Shown: positions 1 to 5,119 of the stretch, piece after piece
Numbering within the stretch: position 1 is the stretch's first letter
How the letters are laid out: every line of letters begins with the position of its first letter
Origin: Deltaproteobacteria bacterium
GTDB taxonomy: Bacteria > Desulfobacterota > Desulfobacteria > Desulfobacterales > JAABPS01
DNA: 5,438 nucleotides
Reading direction: 5' to 3'
Assembly (NCBI GenBank): GCA_019309685.1
Contig: JAFDFT010000192.1
Coordinates: forward strand, 1-5,438
Translations under genes and position numbers: made by a program
Notes under the pieces: model-generated
The model's database searches: none
What the model saw: the letters and a program-made list of their open reading frames with translations, nothing else
What the model was told of the DNA's origin: nothing

Positions 1-36
1 AATAAAAATTGTGAAAAGAATCAAAAATGGATCAAC

Positions 37-57
37 GGGTAAAGAGGGAGATTACCC
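37..57 (-). terminator. Weak hairpin downstream of the MTHFR paralogue
   Basis: GGGTAA (37-42) and TTACCC (52-57) can pair across a 9-base loop, 41 bases after the stop codon of the gene at 98-967. The 3' side on the minus strand is T-rich but has no U-run directly after the stem, so terminator function is only possible. The rest of bases 1-97 shows nothing supportable. Confidence 0.2.
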
Positions 58-97
58 CTAACCAACTTATATAATAGATTAAAAATGGCTTATAATA

Positions 98-967
98 TCA
101 AATCCCTTTGAGGATATCCGGAAGTCTTTTCTCCCAGCCGATGGTGGAAAGCAGAACCCCATTAAATCCCTCTTGCTTTAAAGCTGAAACTATCTCATTT
201 GCAATGCTCACGCATTCCCTAGCCTTGTCCGGGGATTTCATGATCCGTTCAATAATCGTACCGGGAAGATGTACGTTGTCCAGATTACGGTCAATATATC
301 TGGCCATACCGACTGATTTAAGGAGTAATACAGTGGGAATGATAATCGTCTTGCTTCTATCCACCCGTTTCATAAACGGCTCAATAGAAGAAATATCAAA
401 TAGCGGAGGGGTAATAAAAAAGGTTGTGCCCTCATCGATCTTTTTGTTCATTTCTTCGATTTCAAGCTCAAGCCCCTGGTCTTTGGCACCCGCGTTTGCT
501 GTAGAGCCAACCAAAAAGCTGGGAGTGCCCAGCAGATCAACTCCAGCCATATCCGTACCTGTTTGAAGTTTCTGAACAGCTTTTAACATCTCCAAAAGAT
601 CAATATCGTACACCGCTTTTGCCTTATGGTGATCACCAAAACTCGGGTCTTCACCTGAAACAGCCATAATATTCTTAATGCCGCACGCATAAGCGGCAAG
701 GAGGTCAGCCTGAAGCGCGAGTCTGTTTCGATCACGACAGCAGACCTGCATAACAGTCTGAAAACCATTGGCTTGAAGGATCATGGAGCCGCCAAGAGCG
801 CTAAGCCGCATGACCGCATTGCTCATTTCCGGCACAACAAAAGCATCAACCATTCCCTTTACTTTTTTAGCGTTCTCTAGCATGGGTGAGATATCCACGC
901 CTTTGGGCGGTTCCATCTCAGCTAAAATCGCAAAATCACCTGCTTCAAACTTTTCTTTAAGCTCCAT
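98..967 (-). CDS. Methylenetetrahydrofolate reductase (MetF) family protein, divergent paralogue
   Basis: The 289-residue product resembles the TIM-barrel MTHFR family, which reduces 5,10-methylene-THF to 5-methyl-THF with a flavin cofactor in the cytoplasm. Visible landmarks are the strand-1 motif AEMEPPKG (residues 16-23), whose Glu17 aligns with the catalytic Glu of EFFPPR in classical MetF; the stretch CGIKNIMAVSGEDPSFGDH, matching the family's NI-AL-RGD flavin-binding region; and FFITPPLFD, matching the family's TQ-FFD strand but with Pro where classical MetF has the folate-contacting Gln. These differences set it apart from the second MetF at 2405-3268 and recall MTHFR-like proteins of Wood-Ljungdahl organisms. 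No MetV-like zinc partner is seen here. The ATG at 967 is preferred over the in-frame ATG at 979 because GGAGGG lies 4 bases before it and the family N-terminus begins there. It stands alone behind about 615 bp of non-coding DNA, so it probably has its own promoter. The family is secure; the exact substrate or electron donor is not. Confidence 0.88.
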   Translation of the reverse strand: MELKEKFEAGDFAILAEMEPPKGVDISPMLENAKKVKGMVDAFVVPEMSNAVMRLSALGGSMILQANGFQTVMQVCCRDRNRLALQADLLAAYACGIKNIMAVSGEDPSFGDHHKAKAVYDIDLLEMLKAVQKLQTGTDMAGVDLLGTPSFLVGSTANAGAKDQGLELEIEEMNKKIDEGTTFFITPPLFDISSIEPFMKRVDRSKTIIIPTVLLLKSVGMARYIDRNLDNVHLPGTIIERIMKSPDKARECVSIANEIVSALKQEGFNGVLLSTIGWEKRLPDILKGI

Positions 968-971
968 ATAT

Positions 972-977
972 CCCTCC
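972..977 (-). promoter_or_regulatory. Ribosome binding site of the MTHFR paralogue
   Basis: GGAGGG on the minus strand ends 4 bases before the ATG at 967. It lies inside the first codons of the longer reading from the ATG at 979, which has no Shine-Dalgarno sequence of its own. This decides the start in favour of 967. Confidence 0.7.
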
Positions 978-1066
978 ATCAGCTGGACTAAAACGGCAAT
1001 CTCGTCTCAATCCTTTTCAAGTAGAAACGGTTATACTTAGCGAATGCAACAAAAGAAAATCAAGTA

Positions 1067-1227
1067 GTTTCCATCCATAAATAGCCATTTCCCGCAATCT
1101 CTACGTCAACCCGCCTGAGGCGGATAAATCTGCGGAATAGCTTGTGCGATGTACCCAAAGTACATCTCCGCGCAATTCCTTGGTTTCCTTGACTTTGCGA
1201 AAAATTGCTTATTTCTGAATTGGAAAC
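1067..1227. repeat. Imperfect fold-back element, MITE/REP-like, about 161 bp
   Basis: The left arm (1067-1097), starting GTTTCCATCCATAAATAGCC, pairs with the reverse complement of the right arm (1195-1227), starting GTTTCCAATTCAGAAATAAG; both arms end in CGCAA. Two inner hairpins are present: CCGCC-TGA-GGCGG at 1111-1123, and the perfect 7-bp stem GATGTAC/GTACATC at 1148-1166 near the element's centre. The whole unit could fold into one long branched hairpin. There is no transposase. Similar hairpin-rich intergenic repeats are, as I recall, common in Desulfobacterota. Whether it was mobile, or acts as an RNA structure, cannot be seen from a single copy. Confidence 0.55.
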
Positions 1228-1426
1228 ATCTTTAGGTGCCCTATCTTTTGAAATTGAATTAATAGATGGGCACAAATTAATATTCTTGGTAGAGGATAAC
1301 CCTTCTCTTTGTCAACATAAAAATGTATCCCCTTATCTACCGGATATCCCACATATTACCTGAATTCCGCTCATTAGGTGAAATCCAGGGAATAATTTTG
1401 AGGACCTCGTAAAAAGATAAATTCAT

Positions 1427-1584
1427 GATGGCAAAGTAAAAAGTTCAAGTTTCCCGCTTATGGCGGGATTTCCGCTTTGCTCCAACAAACACGCAAATTC
1501 CGAGGAATGAGGCGTATATTATAATACGCCGCAGTGACGAGGAATGCAGCGCAACGCAGAAATTGGACTTTTAACGAAGCCATC
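1427..1584. repeat. MITE-like element with terminal inverted repeats, about 158 bp
   Basis: The left end (1427-1450), starting GATGGCAAAGTAAAAAGTTC, and the reverse complement of the right end (1561-1584), starting GATGGCTTCGTTAAAAGTCC, match at 18 of 24 positions. Inside are a CCCGC/GCGGG hairpin (1453-1467), a 20-base palindrome with 7-bp GGCGTAT/ATACGCC arms (1511-1530), and a direct repeat CGAGGAATG flanking that palindrome (1501-1509 and 1538-1546). No transposase is encoded. The size is almost the same as the element at 1067-1227, but the ends differ, so it is another family. Its right end overlaps the stop codon of the SurA-N gene by two bases. I recall very similar GATGGC...GTAAAAAGTC elements from Desulfobacterota genomes. 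Confidence 0.65.
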
Positions 1585-2236
1585 ATTTTTCAATCTTAAG
1601 GAATGATGTAATCGCCGCGCCTGCTTTTAATTTTTCAACATACGCGTTCAGTTCCTTTTGCGCTTTTGCCTGTTTTAGATTCTGCCTGATCCGTTCCTTT
1701 CCATACTTATTATAATAATCTGAAAGCTCTTTATTCGTAACCGTCATATTTTCAACAAACTTTTTGTATACGTATTGCTGAATCGTCATTTCCTTTCTAA
1801 CCTGAAGTTTCAAATCTTCTTCAGACATCCCAAGTCTGGACAATTCCTTTTTAAAGCCTGCTTCTTTTGAATATTGTTTTTTAAGCTGATTTACACGATC
1901 ATTGACAGTACCGTCATCAACATTAATGCCATCTTTCATGCTCTCTTGATAGAGAAGTTCATTGACAATCATTTTTTCAAGAACATTTTTTTTGATATTC
2001 AGCATCTGGGAATCCGTTGGCTTGTTTTCTTGTTCTGAAATCTCCACCAATAATGGTTTTAGTTCAAGATTAAATGATTCCCGGGTGATTTCAACGCCAT
2101 TAACTACCGCAATCTTTACTTCTGCTTTCGTCTCCATGTTCTGTTCAGGCCAAAATAAAATGGTTAAAACCGTCCCGAGAACCAGTACCAGAACTAGAAC
2201 AGATCCCCATAACCATTTTTTATGCTTTTTCTCCAT
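1583..2236 (-). CDS. Membrane-anchored SurA-N-domain chaperone without PPIase domain
   Basis: The 217-residue product begins with a Lys-rich segment and one hydrophobic helix (about residues 9-29), with no lipobox or clear cleavage site. It is therefore probably an inner-membrane-anchored protein facing the periplasm or cell exterior. The rest resembles the SurA/PrsA N-terminal chaperone fold: AVVNGVEITRESFNLELKPL near residue 45, then a long helical part with KKNVLEKMIVNELLYQES and LGMSEEDLKLQVRKEMTIQQ, and a final helix ending KELNAYVEKLK. The parvulin PPIase domain that SurA and PrsA carry after this region is absent, so a holdase/foldase role for exported proteins is inferred rather than prolyl isomerisation. 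AAAGGAA lies just before the ATG. It follows the DUF89 stub by 12 bases. The TGA stop lies at the end of the inverted-repeat element at 1427-1584, yet the C-terminus looks normal for the family. Confidence 0.75.
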   Translation of the reverse strand: MEKKHKKWLWGSVLVLVLVLGTVLTILFWPEQNMETKAEVKIAVVNGVEITRESFNLELKPLLVEISEQENKPTDSQMLNIKKNVLEKMIVNELLYQESMKDGINVDDGTVNDRVNQLKKQYSKEAGFKKELSRLGMSEEDLKLQVRKEMTIQQYVYKKFVENMTVTNKELSDYYNKYGKERIRQNLKQAKAQKELNAYVEKLKAGAAITSFLKIEK

Positions 2237-2248
2237 TAAATTTCCTTT

Positions 2249-2350
2249 CTATTGAACTGATTCTATGATGTTGTTATCTGAAGTTGCAAACTTGGCAGCT
2301 TCAAGTGCCTGACGGATAAACCACGGTATGCATTCATAGCTGGTTTTCAT
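2249..2350 (-). pseudogene. N-terminal stub of a DUF89 (ARMT1-like/damage-control phosphatase) gene
   Basis: A 33-codon frame reads MKTSYECIPWFIRQALEAAK in its first 20 codons and then FATSDNNIIESVQ before a TAG. This matches, from memory, the N-terminus of DUF89 proteins, which starts with an ECIPCF-RQALEAAR-AT-type motif. Full-length members have roughly 280-300 residues and are metal-dependent phosphatases. Here only the first tenth remains, and the second Cys of the C-x-x-C motif is Trp. The stub ends 12 bases before the SurA-N start, so the rest of the gene was probably deleted. No Shine-Dalgarno sequence is seen before its ATG. A real 33-residue peptide is possible but less likely. Confidence 0.5.
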
Positions 2351-2404
2351 AAATAAGTTATCTCGATTAAAGGAGAATAATTATGTACCCTTACCATATA
2401 AAAT

Positions 2405-3268
2405 TTACAGGAAATTTTCCTGCTTCAAACGATTAATGATTTCAGTTGTTGATTTACTGCGGTCCATGGTATAAAAATGAAGTCCTGCAACACCTTCTTT
2501 TAGCAGCTCCCTGCATTGCTCGACAGCGAAATCAATCCCCAAATTTAAGACCGCTTCCTTATCGTCCCCATCCACGGCATCAAGCTTGCTTTGCAATGCA
2601 TCGGTGATTGCAGATCCACAAACTTTAGACAGCATGTTAGTCATTTTCACAGTATACACCGGCATGATACCCGGAATTATCGGCACATTAATCCCAATCG
2701 CTCTGCATTTTGCAACATACTCAAAAAAGTATATATTATCATAAAAATACTGAGCAACAACATATTCTGCTCCATTATCAACTTTAAGCTTTAGATATTC
2801 TATGTCTTTCTCAAGGCTTTCGGCTTCAACGTGACCTTCAGGATATCCGGCGCATCCAAGGGTAAAATCATAACGTTCTTTAATAAACGCAATCATATCC
2901 GAAGCATAGGAAAAATTGTCAGGATGAGGAGTAAAATCATCGCCCCGGGGTTTGTCCCCGCGAATAACAAAAATTGTTTCAACCCCCAATTTTTTATACT
3001 TATCAAGAACGTCTGTAATTTCATCCGGTCCTAGCCCGTATCCGGCAATATACGCAACAGTCGGCAAATTTTTATCAACCATAACCTGTTTGACGGTTAG
3101 ATAGGATCCATCTCTGGTTGATCCGCCGGCGCCGAAAGTTACCGACATATAATCAGGATTTAATTCCGACAGATTATCAATAAGTGTCCCGAATGTTTCT
3201 GCAGCCTTTTCATTTCTCGGTGGGAAAAATTCCAACGAGATAACAGGTTTTTTACTGTTTTCATACAA
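2405..3268 (-). CDS. metF: 5,10-methylenetetrahydrofolate reductase MetF
   Basis: The 287-residue product is close in length to E. coli MetF (296). It catalyses flavin-dependent reduction of methylene-THF to methyl-THF for methionine synthesis or the methyl branch of the Wood-Ljungdahl pathway. All family landmarks are present in order: SLEFFPPR (11-18, catalytic Glu13), SVTFGAGGSTRD (42-53), FVIRGDKP (100-107, with Asp105 at the flavin site), AGYPEGH (140-146), AQYFYDN (172-178, with the folate-contacting Gln173), PIIPGIMPV near 196, and GLHFYTMDRS near the C-terminus. The start is unusual. The frame can begin at TTG 3268, but the GGAGG site is placed for an in-frame ATG at 3283, whose next codon is TGA. 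The codons between (VTS, then LYENSKKP) still resemble the family N-terminus. The gene lies downstream of cobO in the same direction, separated by a thioesterase remnant, and is followed by the DUF89 stub. The enzyme looks functional if translated from TTG. Confidence 0.93.
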   Translation of the reverse strand: MYENSKKPVISLEFFPPRNEKAAETFGTLIDNLSELNPDYMSVTFGAGGSTRDGSYLTVKQVMVDKNLPTVAYIAGYGLGPDEITDVLDKYKKLGVETIFVIRGDKPRGDDFTPHPDNFSYASDMIAFIKERYDFTLGCAGYPEGHVEAESLEKDIEYLKLKVDNGAEYVVAQYFYDNIYFFEYVAKCRAIGINVPIIPGIMPVYTVKMTNMLSKVCGSAITDALQSKLDAVDGDDKEAVLNLGIDFAVEQCRELLKEGVAGLHFYTMDRSKSTTEIINRLKQENFL

Positions 3269-3277
3269 ACTTGTAAC

Positions 3278-3298
3278 TCACATAATTTAATTGCCTCC
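3278..3298 (-). promoter_or_regulatory. Strong Shine-Dalgarno followed by a start-stop pair (ATG TGA) before metF
   Basis: On the minus strand GGAGG (3298-3294) is followed after 10 bases by ATG (3283-3281) and immediately by TGA (3280-3278). This ATG is in frame with metF, five codons before the TTG at 3268. Ribosomes recruited here would stop after one codon and might reinitiate at the TTG. It may be a nonsense change of the ancestral second codon, a true start-stop control element, or a base-call error. Confidence 0.65.
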
Positions 3299-3362
3299 AG
3301 CAAATTTTTTGATTTTAAATTTAATTTCTTTTCCTGTTCTATTTTTAATACCATCTTAACAG

Positions 3363-3494
3363 TTAAATTTTTCCGTTCCGAGGTTTCATCGTCTCCGGCA
3401 TTTGAACAGCCACGACTTCTCCACGGGCACATATTTCTCCATTTGCGGATATAGTTGATGTTACAACAATCTTGCGGCCCTTGATTTCTTTCTT
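3363..3494 (-). pseudogene. C-terminal remnant of a hotdog-fold (PaaI-like) thioesterase gene
   Basis: Directly after the cobO stop codon, in the same frame, 43 codons read KKEIKGRKIVVTSTISANGE followed by ICARGEVVAVQMPETMKPRNGKI and a TAA. The pattern of a GRKI-V beta strand, a turn with NGE, and a strand ARGE-V-AV is typical of the last two strands of acyl-CoA thioesterases with the hotdog fold, which hydrolyse acyl-CoA and usually have 130-150 residues. The first two thirds, including the region that carries the catalytic Asp/Asn, are missing. No start codon or ribosome site is seen, so it is probably the tail of a deleted gene. Readthrough of the cobO TAA would add this tail to CobO, but cobO ends where its family normally does. 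Confidence 0.55.
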
Positions 3495-4025
3495 TTACCG
3501 TTCAATTCCATTCCTCGCCAATAATCCTTGGCGATAGTAGTGTTTCACTTCTTTGATGTCACTCACAAGGTCAGCCGCTTCTATTAACTTACCAGTTGCA
3601 TTGCGACCAGTTAATATGATTTCCATTGTTTCAACCCGATGGTTTAAAAATTGAAGCACATCCGCCTCAGTAAGCAAGCCAAACCAGATAGCCACGTGAA
3701 TCTCATCAAGAATCAGAATGTCATATCTCCCCGAACGCATAGCGCGCTCCGCCTTGCCAAGCCCATTTACAGCTTCATCTATGTGCTTTGGCGTTACGTC
3801 TTCTCTGCGAATACACGTTGAATCACCATATTGTTCAATAGTGATGCATGGATGGTCTTTAAGTGACGATAGTTCGCCATACCACTGCCCTTTCATGAAC
3901 TGCCCCATGTACGTTTTCATTCCATGGCCAGCCGCTCTTACAGCAAGCCCCAATGCCGCAGTCGTTTTACCTTTACCATTGCCGGTGTATATATGAATAT
4001 ACCCTTTTCCGGAATTGTTCATCAT
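3495..4025 (-). CDS. cobO: Cob(I)yrinic acid a,c-diamide adenosyltransferase (CobO/BtuR/CobA type)
   Basis: The 176-residue cytoplasmic enzyme transfers the 5'-deoxyadenosyl group of ATP to the cobalt of reduced corrinoids, giving adenosylcobalamin or its precursors. It has the family's P-loop GNGKGKTT (residues 15-22) followed by AALGLAVRAAGHG, the Walker-B-like ILILDEIH (103-110) followed by the FGLLTE segment, the ILTGRNA strand (137-143), and a C-terminus LLARNGIE of the usual form. The length is normal for the compact CobO type, which lacks the longer N-terminal extension of some BtuR proteins. The ATG at 4025 overlaps the TGA of the J-domain gene (ATGA), and no strong ribosome site is visible, so translational coupling is likely. 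Adenosylcobalamin supply fits the MTHFR genes nearby only loosely, because methyl-THF pathways use methylcorrinoids; the link is corrinoid metabolism in general. Confidence 0.93.
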   Translation of the reverse strand: MMNNSGKGYIHIYTGNGKGKTTAALGLAVRAAGHGMKTYMGQFMKGQWYGELSSLKDHPCITIEQYGDSTCIRREDVTPKHIDEAVNGLGKAERAMRSGRYDILILDEIHVAIWFGLLTEADVLQFLNHRVETMEIILTGRNATGKLIEAADLVSDIKEVKHYYRQGLLARNGIER

Positions 4026-4600
4026 TCAGTAATGGTTATCCGTAAAAAATAATTGCCATTGCTCGTGTTTAAATTCTCCGATGTTATTTCTATTAAATCA
4101 CCGTCTTTTGTTCCCGAGGGTATAATAGCCTTGTATCGCTCTTTAGATTTTCCACGGTTTAAAAAGATGTCCTTTTCAATGCCTTTTACCGCTTCAGCAA
4201 AGGACAACGAAAGATTAAAAACATACTTGTCCTTTTCTATTTGCGGCTCTCTACTTGATGAGTTAAAACGCCTCGGGTTGAATCTGCCCATGCCACACCT
4301 TTGCCCCATCCCCATTCTTCCCTTGCAAAACGATCTCCCGGGCATACCCCTGAAACCATAATTGGGGTGACTTCCCGATGAAAAATTAACATCTCCCATG
4401 AAATTATACTGCATCCGTTTTTCGTTGTCACTTAGCACAGCATATGCTTCACTGATTTGCTTGAATTTTTCTTCCGCATTTTTATCTGTGTTAATATCAG
4501 GATGAAATTCACGTGCAAGTTTTCGGTACGCTTTTTTTATTTCCTGTTCATCCGCGTCTTTGTTAACATTTAATACATTATAATAATTTTTCACGACCAT
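4022..4600 (-). CDS. Compact DnaJ-like co-chaperone (J domain plus one C-terminal substrate-binding domain)
   Basis: The 192-residue product starts with a complete J domain (about residues 5-66): YYNVLNVNKDADEQEIKKAY, the HPD tripeptide at 33-35 needed to stimulate DnaK ATPase, and the helix-III/IV stretch FKQISEAYAVLSD. A Gly/Phe/Arg/Met-rich linker follows (about 67-117) with several GMG and GR steps. A single beta-rich domain like DnaJ CTD-I follows (about 120-192), with FNLSLSFAEAVKG and KAIIPSGTKDGD. The Cys-rich zinc domain, CTD-II and dimerisation tail of full DnaJ (about 375 residues) or CbpA (about 306) are absent. The ATG at 4600 gives the normal J-domain N-terminus; an in-frame TTG at 4642 would add 14 unrelated residues. 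It overlaps cobO by ATGA, so the two are probably co-translated. It may act on a client encoded nearby, such as an Fe-S scaffold, but that is inference. Confidence 0.82.
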   Translation of the reverse strand: MVVKNYYNVLNVNKDADEQEIKKAYRKLAREFHPDINTDKNAEEKFKQISEAYAVLSDNEKRMQYNFMGDVNFSSGSHPNYGFRGMPGRSFCKGRMGMGQRCGMGRFNPRRFNSSSREPQIEKDKYVFNLSLSFAEAVKGIEKDIFLNRGKSKERYKAIIPSGTKDGDLIEITSENLNTSNGNYFLRITITE

Positions 4601-4688
4601 AATATCTTTTATCCGTAAAAATCCGCAGTAACTTCTCCACAAAAATAAAATTTATAGGGTATCCGGAATATAAATTTGCTTCATCATT

Positions 4689-4891
4689 CTATTTTTTTGG
4701 TCTCACTGTAGCTTGGGCAGTCATATTTTGACCGGCTTTTATATCCATGGCAGCTTTAGCAAATTCCTTTTCAAGGCAAATAATTCCGTCCGCATCGGAT
4801 ACTGTCCAGTGTCTCGGTTTTTTTCCGCATCGGTGTAAAAAAAACCTACCGGTTTAATACCAACCTTCAATAGTATATATTCCCATGTCAG
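4689..4891 (-). pseudogene. Small unknown gene with a frameshift and no normal start codon
   Basis: Two frames join into one protein-like sequence. From CTG 4891 it reads LTWEYILLKVGIKPVGFFYT then DAEK. At the 7-base A tract (4824-4818) the frame must shift, as if one A were missing, and continues KPRHWTVSDADGIICLEKEF, AKAAMDIKAGQNMTAQATVR and PKK before a TAG. Each half is interrupted or without a start alone, while the joined product of about 67 residues has a natural small beta-rich look. No ATG, GTG or well-placed TTG opens the first half; CTG may be a decayed ATG. I do not recognise the family. It follows the 72-residue protein by 9 bases in the same frame. Homopolymer sequencing error is an alternative explanation for the frameshift. 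Confidence 0.45.
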
Positions 4892-4900
4892 CTTTACAGC

Positions 4901-5119
4901 TTATAAATAGTTTTTAATATCTTTTGTATAGCTTTCAAAATCATTTTCAAAAAGAAAACGTGATATCATCTGGCTGACTTTATCTGCCGTATCAACACGG
5001 TACACACCTTTTGAATCACGTCCTGTTTGTTTTTTAACATTTTCAACGATTGCCTGAAGTGATTCTGCAGTTATTTCCACATTAACATTGACAGCAAGGG
5101 TTTCTTTTTTGTCAGTCAT
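4901..5119 (-). CDS. Small hypothetical protein, 72 residues
   Basis: I do not recognise this family. The product is hydrophilic with no membrane segment or Cys. It begins MTDKKETLAVNVNVEITAES, a likely beta strand followed by a helix (LQAIVENVKK), then has a Gly/Asp turn and a helical C-terminal half with VDTADKVSQMISRFLFENDF. Its ATG overlaps the TGA of the NifU-type remnant by four bases, the usual arrangement of tightly coupled operon genes, which argues that it is real and once depended on translation of that gene. The ribosome site is weak (AGAG in an A-rich stretch). It is followed closely by a broken small gene in the same frame. A role next to Fe-S or chaperone genes is only guilt by association. 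Confidence 0.55.
   Translation of the reverse strand: MTDKKETLAVNVNVEITAESLQAIVENVKKQTGRDSKGVYRVDTADKVSQMISRFLFENDFESYTKDIKNYL

Larger units (their letters stand above)
968..1582. other. Long non-coding region with two fold-back elements
   Basis: About 615 bp separates the SurA-N gene from the MTHFR paralogue. No reading frame here has both a plausible ribosome site and protein-like composition. It holds two inverted-repeat elements (1067-1227 and 1427-1584, listed separately), with roughly 200 bp of AT-rich DNA between them. A small bulged hairpin with arms ACCTGAAT/ATTAGGT lies at 1358-1379, and a copy of CTCGTAAAAAG at 1406-1416 resembles a decayed end of the second element. The promoter of the MTHFR paralogue should lie between 980 and 1066, but I could not find a convincing -35/-10 pair. 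Confidence 0.6.

Noticed and set aside
1060..1275. 71-residue minus-strand open frame across the first fold-back element
   Set aside because: Low-complexity translation of the inverted repeat with no protein-like pattern or ribosome site.
2405..2422. Perfect 15-base palindrome CAGGAAATTTTCCTG at the end of metF as a terminator
   Set aside because: It lies inside the last codons, is AT-rich with almost no loop, and is not followed by a U-run on the minus strand.
2371..2436. Plus-strand AGGAG with ATG at 2383 opening a 17-residue frame antisense to the end of metF
   Set aside because: The ribosome site and spacing are good, but the frame stops after 17 codons inside metF, and no larger product or promoter can be seen.
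3278..3280. TGA read as selenocysteine or a sense codon at the start of metF
   Set aside because: TGA ends three genes in this window, and a selenocysteine at codon 2 of MetF has no precedent I know of.
3160..3432. 90-residue minus-strand frame overlapping the start of metF
   Set aside because: It runs out of frame through the conserved MetF N-terminus and the thioesterase remnant, so it is a shadow frame.
3495..4660. Cobalamin or SAM riboswitch upstream of cobO or metF
   Set aside because: No B12-box-like or SAM-box-like conserved elements were seen; cobO directly overlaps the preceding gene, and the metF leader is short and AT-rich.
4652..4687. Eleven-codon minus-strand frame starting MMKQIYIPDT between the frameshifted gene and the J-domain gene
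   Set aside because: It resembles the front of a protein and could be one more stub, but it is too short to assign and has no ribosome site.
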